64,000 nt of DNA from Marinobacter iranensis (lineage in GTDB: Bacteria > Pseudomonadota > Gammaproteobacteria > Pseudomonadales > Oleiphilaceae), in the NCBI RefSeq assembly GCF_029207565.1, contig NZ_JANCMW010000015.1, positions 1-64,000 on the forward strand. The letters are read 5' to 3'. A model generated the notes under the pieces. That model worked only from the letters and a program-made list of their open reading frames with translations. It was not told the origin of the DNA and did not search any database. The position numbers and the translations under genes were made by a program. Below are positions 63,902 to 64,000 of this stretch, piece after piece. Each line of letters begins with the position of its first letter. Position 1 is the stretch's first letter.

Positions 63902-64000
63902 GATCAAGCCTCCTTGTCCTTACGCGAGAAATAAGAGCAAGAGATACGCTTTAATTCGCCTATCCCTTACCTGATACGAGTTGTGGCAATACCGACAATA

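Noticed and set aside
1-64000. CRISPR arrays, insertion sequences, phage genes, toxin-antitoxin pairs and rRNA
   Set aside because: I looked for regularly spaced repeats, transposase or integrase motifs, paired small genes and rRNA-like sequence, and saw none.

Overview
The window comes from a gammaproteobacterium and reads as Marinobacter or a very close relative. Three things support this. A 661-residue two-domain protein at 53253-55238 matches my memory of the Marinobacter wax-ester fatty acyl-CoA reductase (Maqu_2220 type). Several blocks follow Pseudomonas-type gene order: mtnA/mtaD/ubiG/gph/yciK and motY/pyrC/rnt. The window is moderately GC-rich, with tightly packed operons and 1-14 bp gene overlaps. 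No phage, insertion sequence, CRISPR array or rRNA was seen; there is one tRNA (Arg-CCT). All names rest on reading motifs and family resemblance, not on a database search.

Region 1 (0.1-16.6 kb, minus strand) handles vitamin B12. A cobalamin riboswitch (about 14700-14935) precedes btuB, a 1404-aa CobN-like protein with an export signal, and btuF-btuC-btuD. After a striking long inverted repeat (5774-5885) come cobB, cobO, cobQ and bluB, then a DUF1289 gene and purT. Upstream of the riboswitch lie the threonine-phosphate decarboxylase gene and a PduO-type adenosyltransferase.

Region 2 (16.6-22.1 kb, minus strand) is the most interesting catabolic unit. It encodes a B12-dependent acyl-CoA mutase split into large and small subunits, a MeaB-type GTPase chaperone, a CoA ligase and a GntR/FCD regulator. 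The large subunit carries Ile93, Asp120 and Gln211 where methylmalonyl-CoA mutase would have Tyr and Arg. This is the signature of 2-hydroxyisobutyryl-CoA mutase (HcmAB), so the unit probably activates 2-hydroxyisobutyrate and isomerises it to 3-hydroxybutyryl-CoA. It lies directly upstream of the adenosyltransferase and B12 genes that could supply its cofactor.

Region 3 (22.1-39.4 kb) is mostly housekeeping: two Nudix hydrolases, a small NIF3-like protein, purL, mltF, recX, a DUF349 protein, comFB, a thiolase/multifunctional beta-oxidation pair and the periplasmic protease prc.

Region 4 (39.4-53.2 kb) holds methylthioadenosine salvage by the deaminating route (mtnA, mtaD), ubiG, gph, yciK, a glutaredoxin-like protein, yaaA, DUF2788, rdgC, a Pat-type acyl-CoA synthetase/acetyltransferase fusion, a histone-deacetylase-like amidohydrolase, motY, pyrC and rnt.

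Region 5 (53.2-64 kb) holds the fatty acyl-CoA reductase with a duplicated operator-like palindrome upstream, a pitrilysin-type protease, a TIGR04282/TIGR04283 gene pair, DUF488 and tRNA-Arg. It ends with a MerR-type promoter driving a cation diffusion facilitator, a patatin, a stand-alone LigD-type 3'-phosphoesterase domain and a CBS-domain protein.
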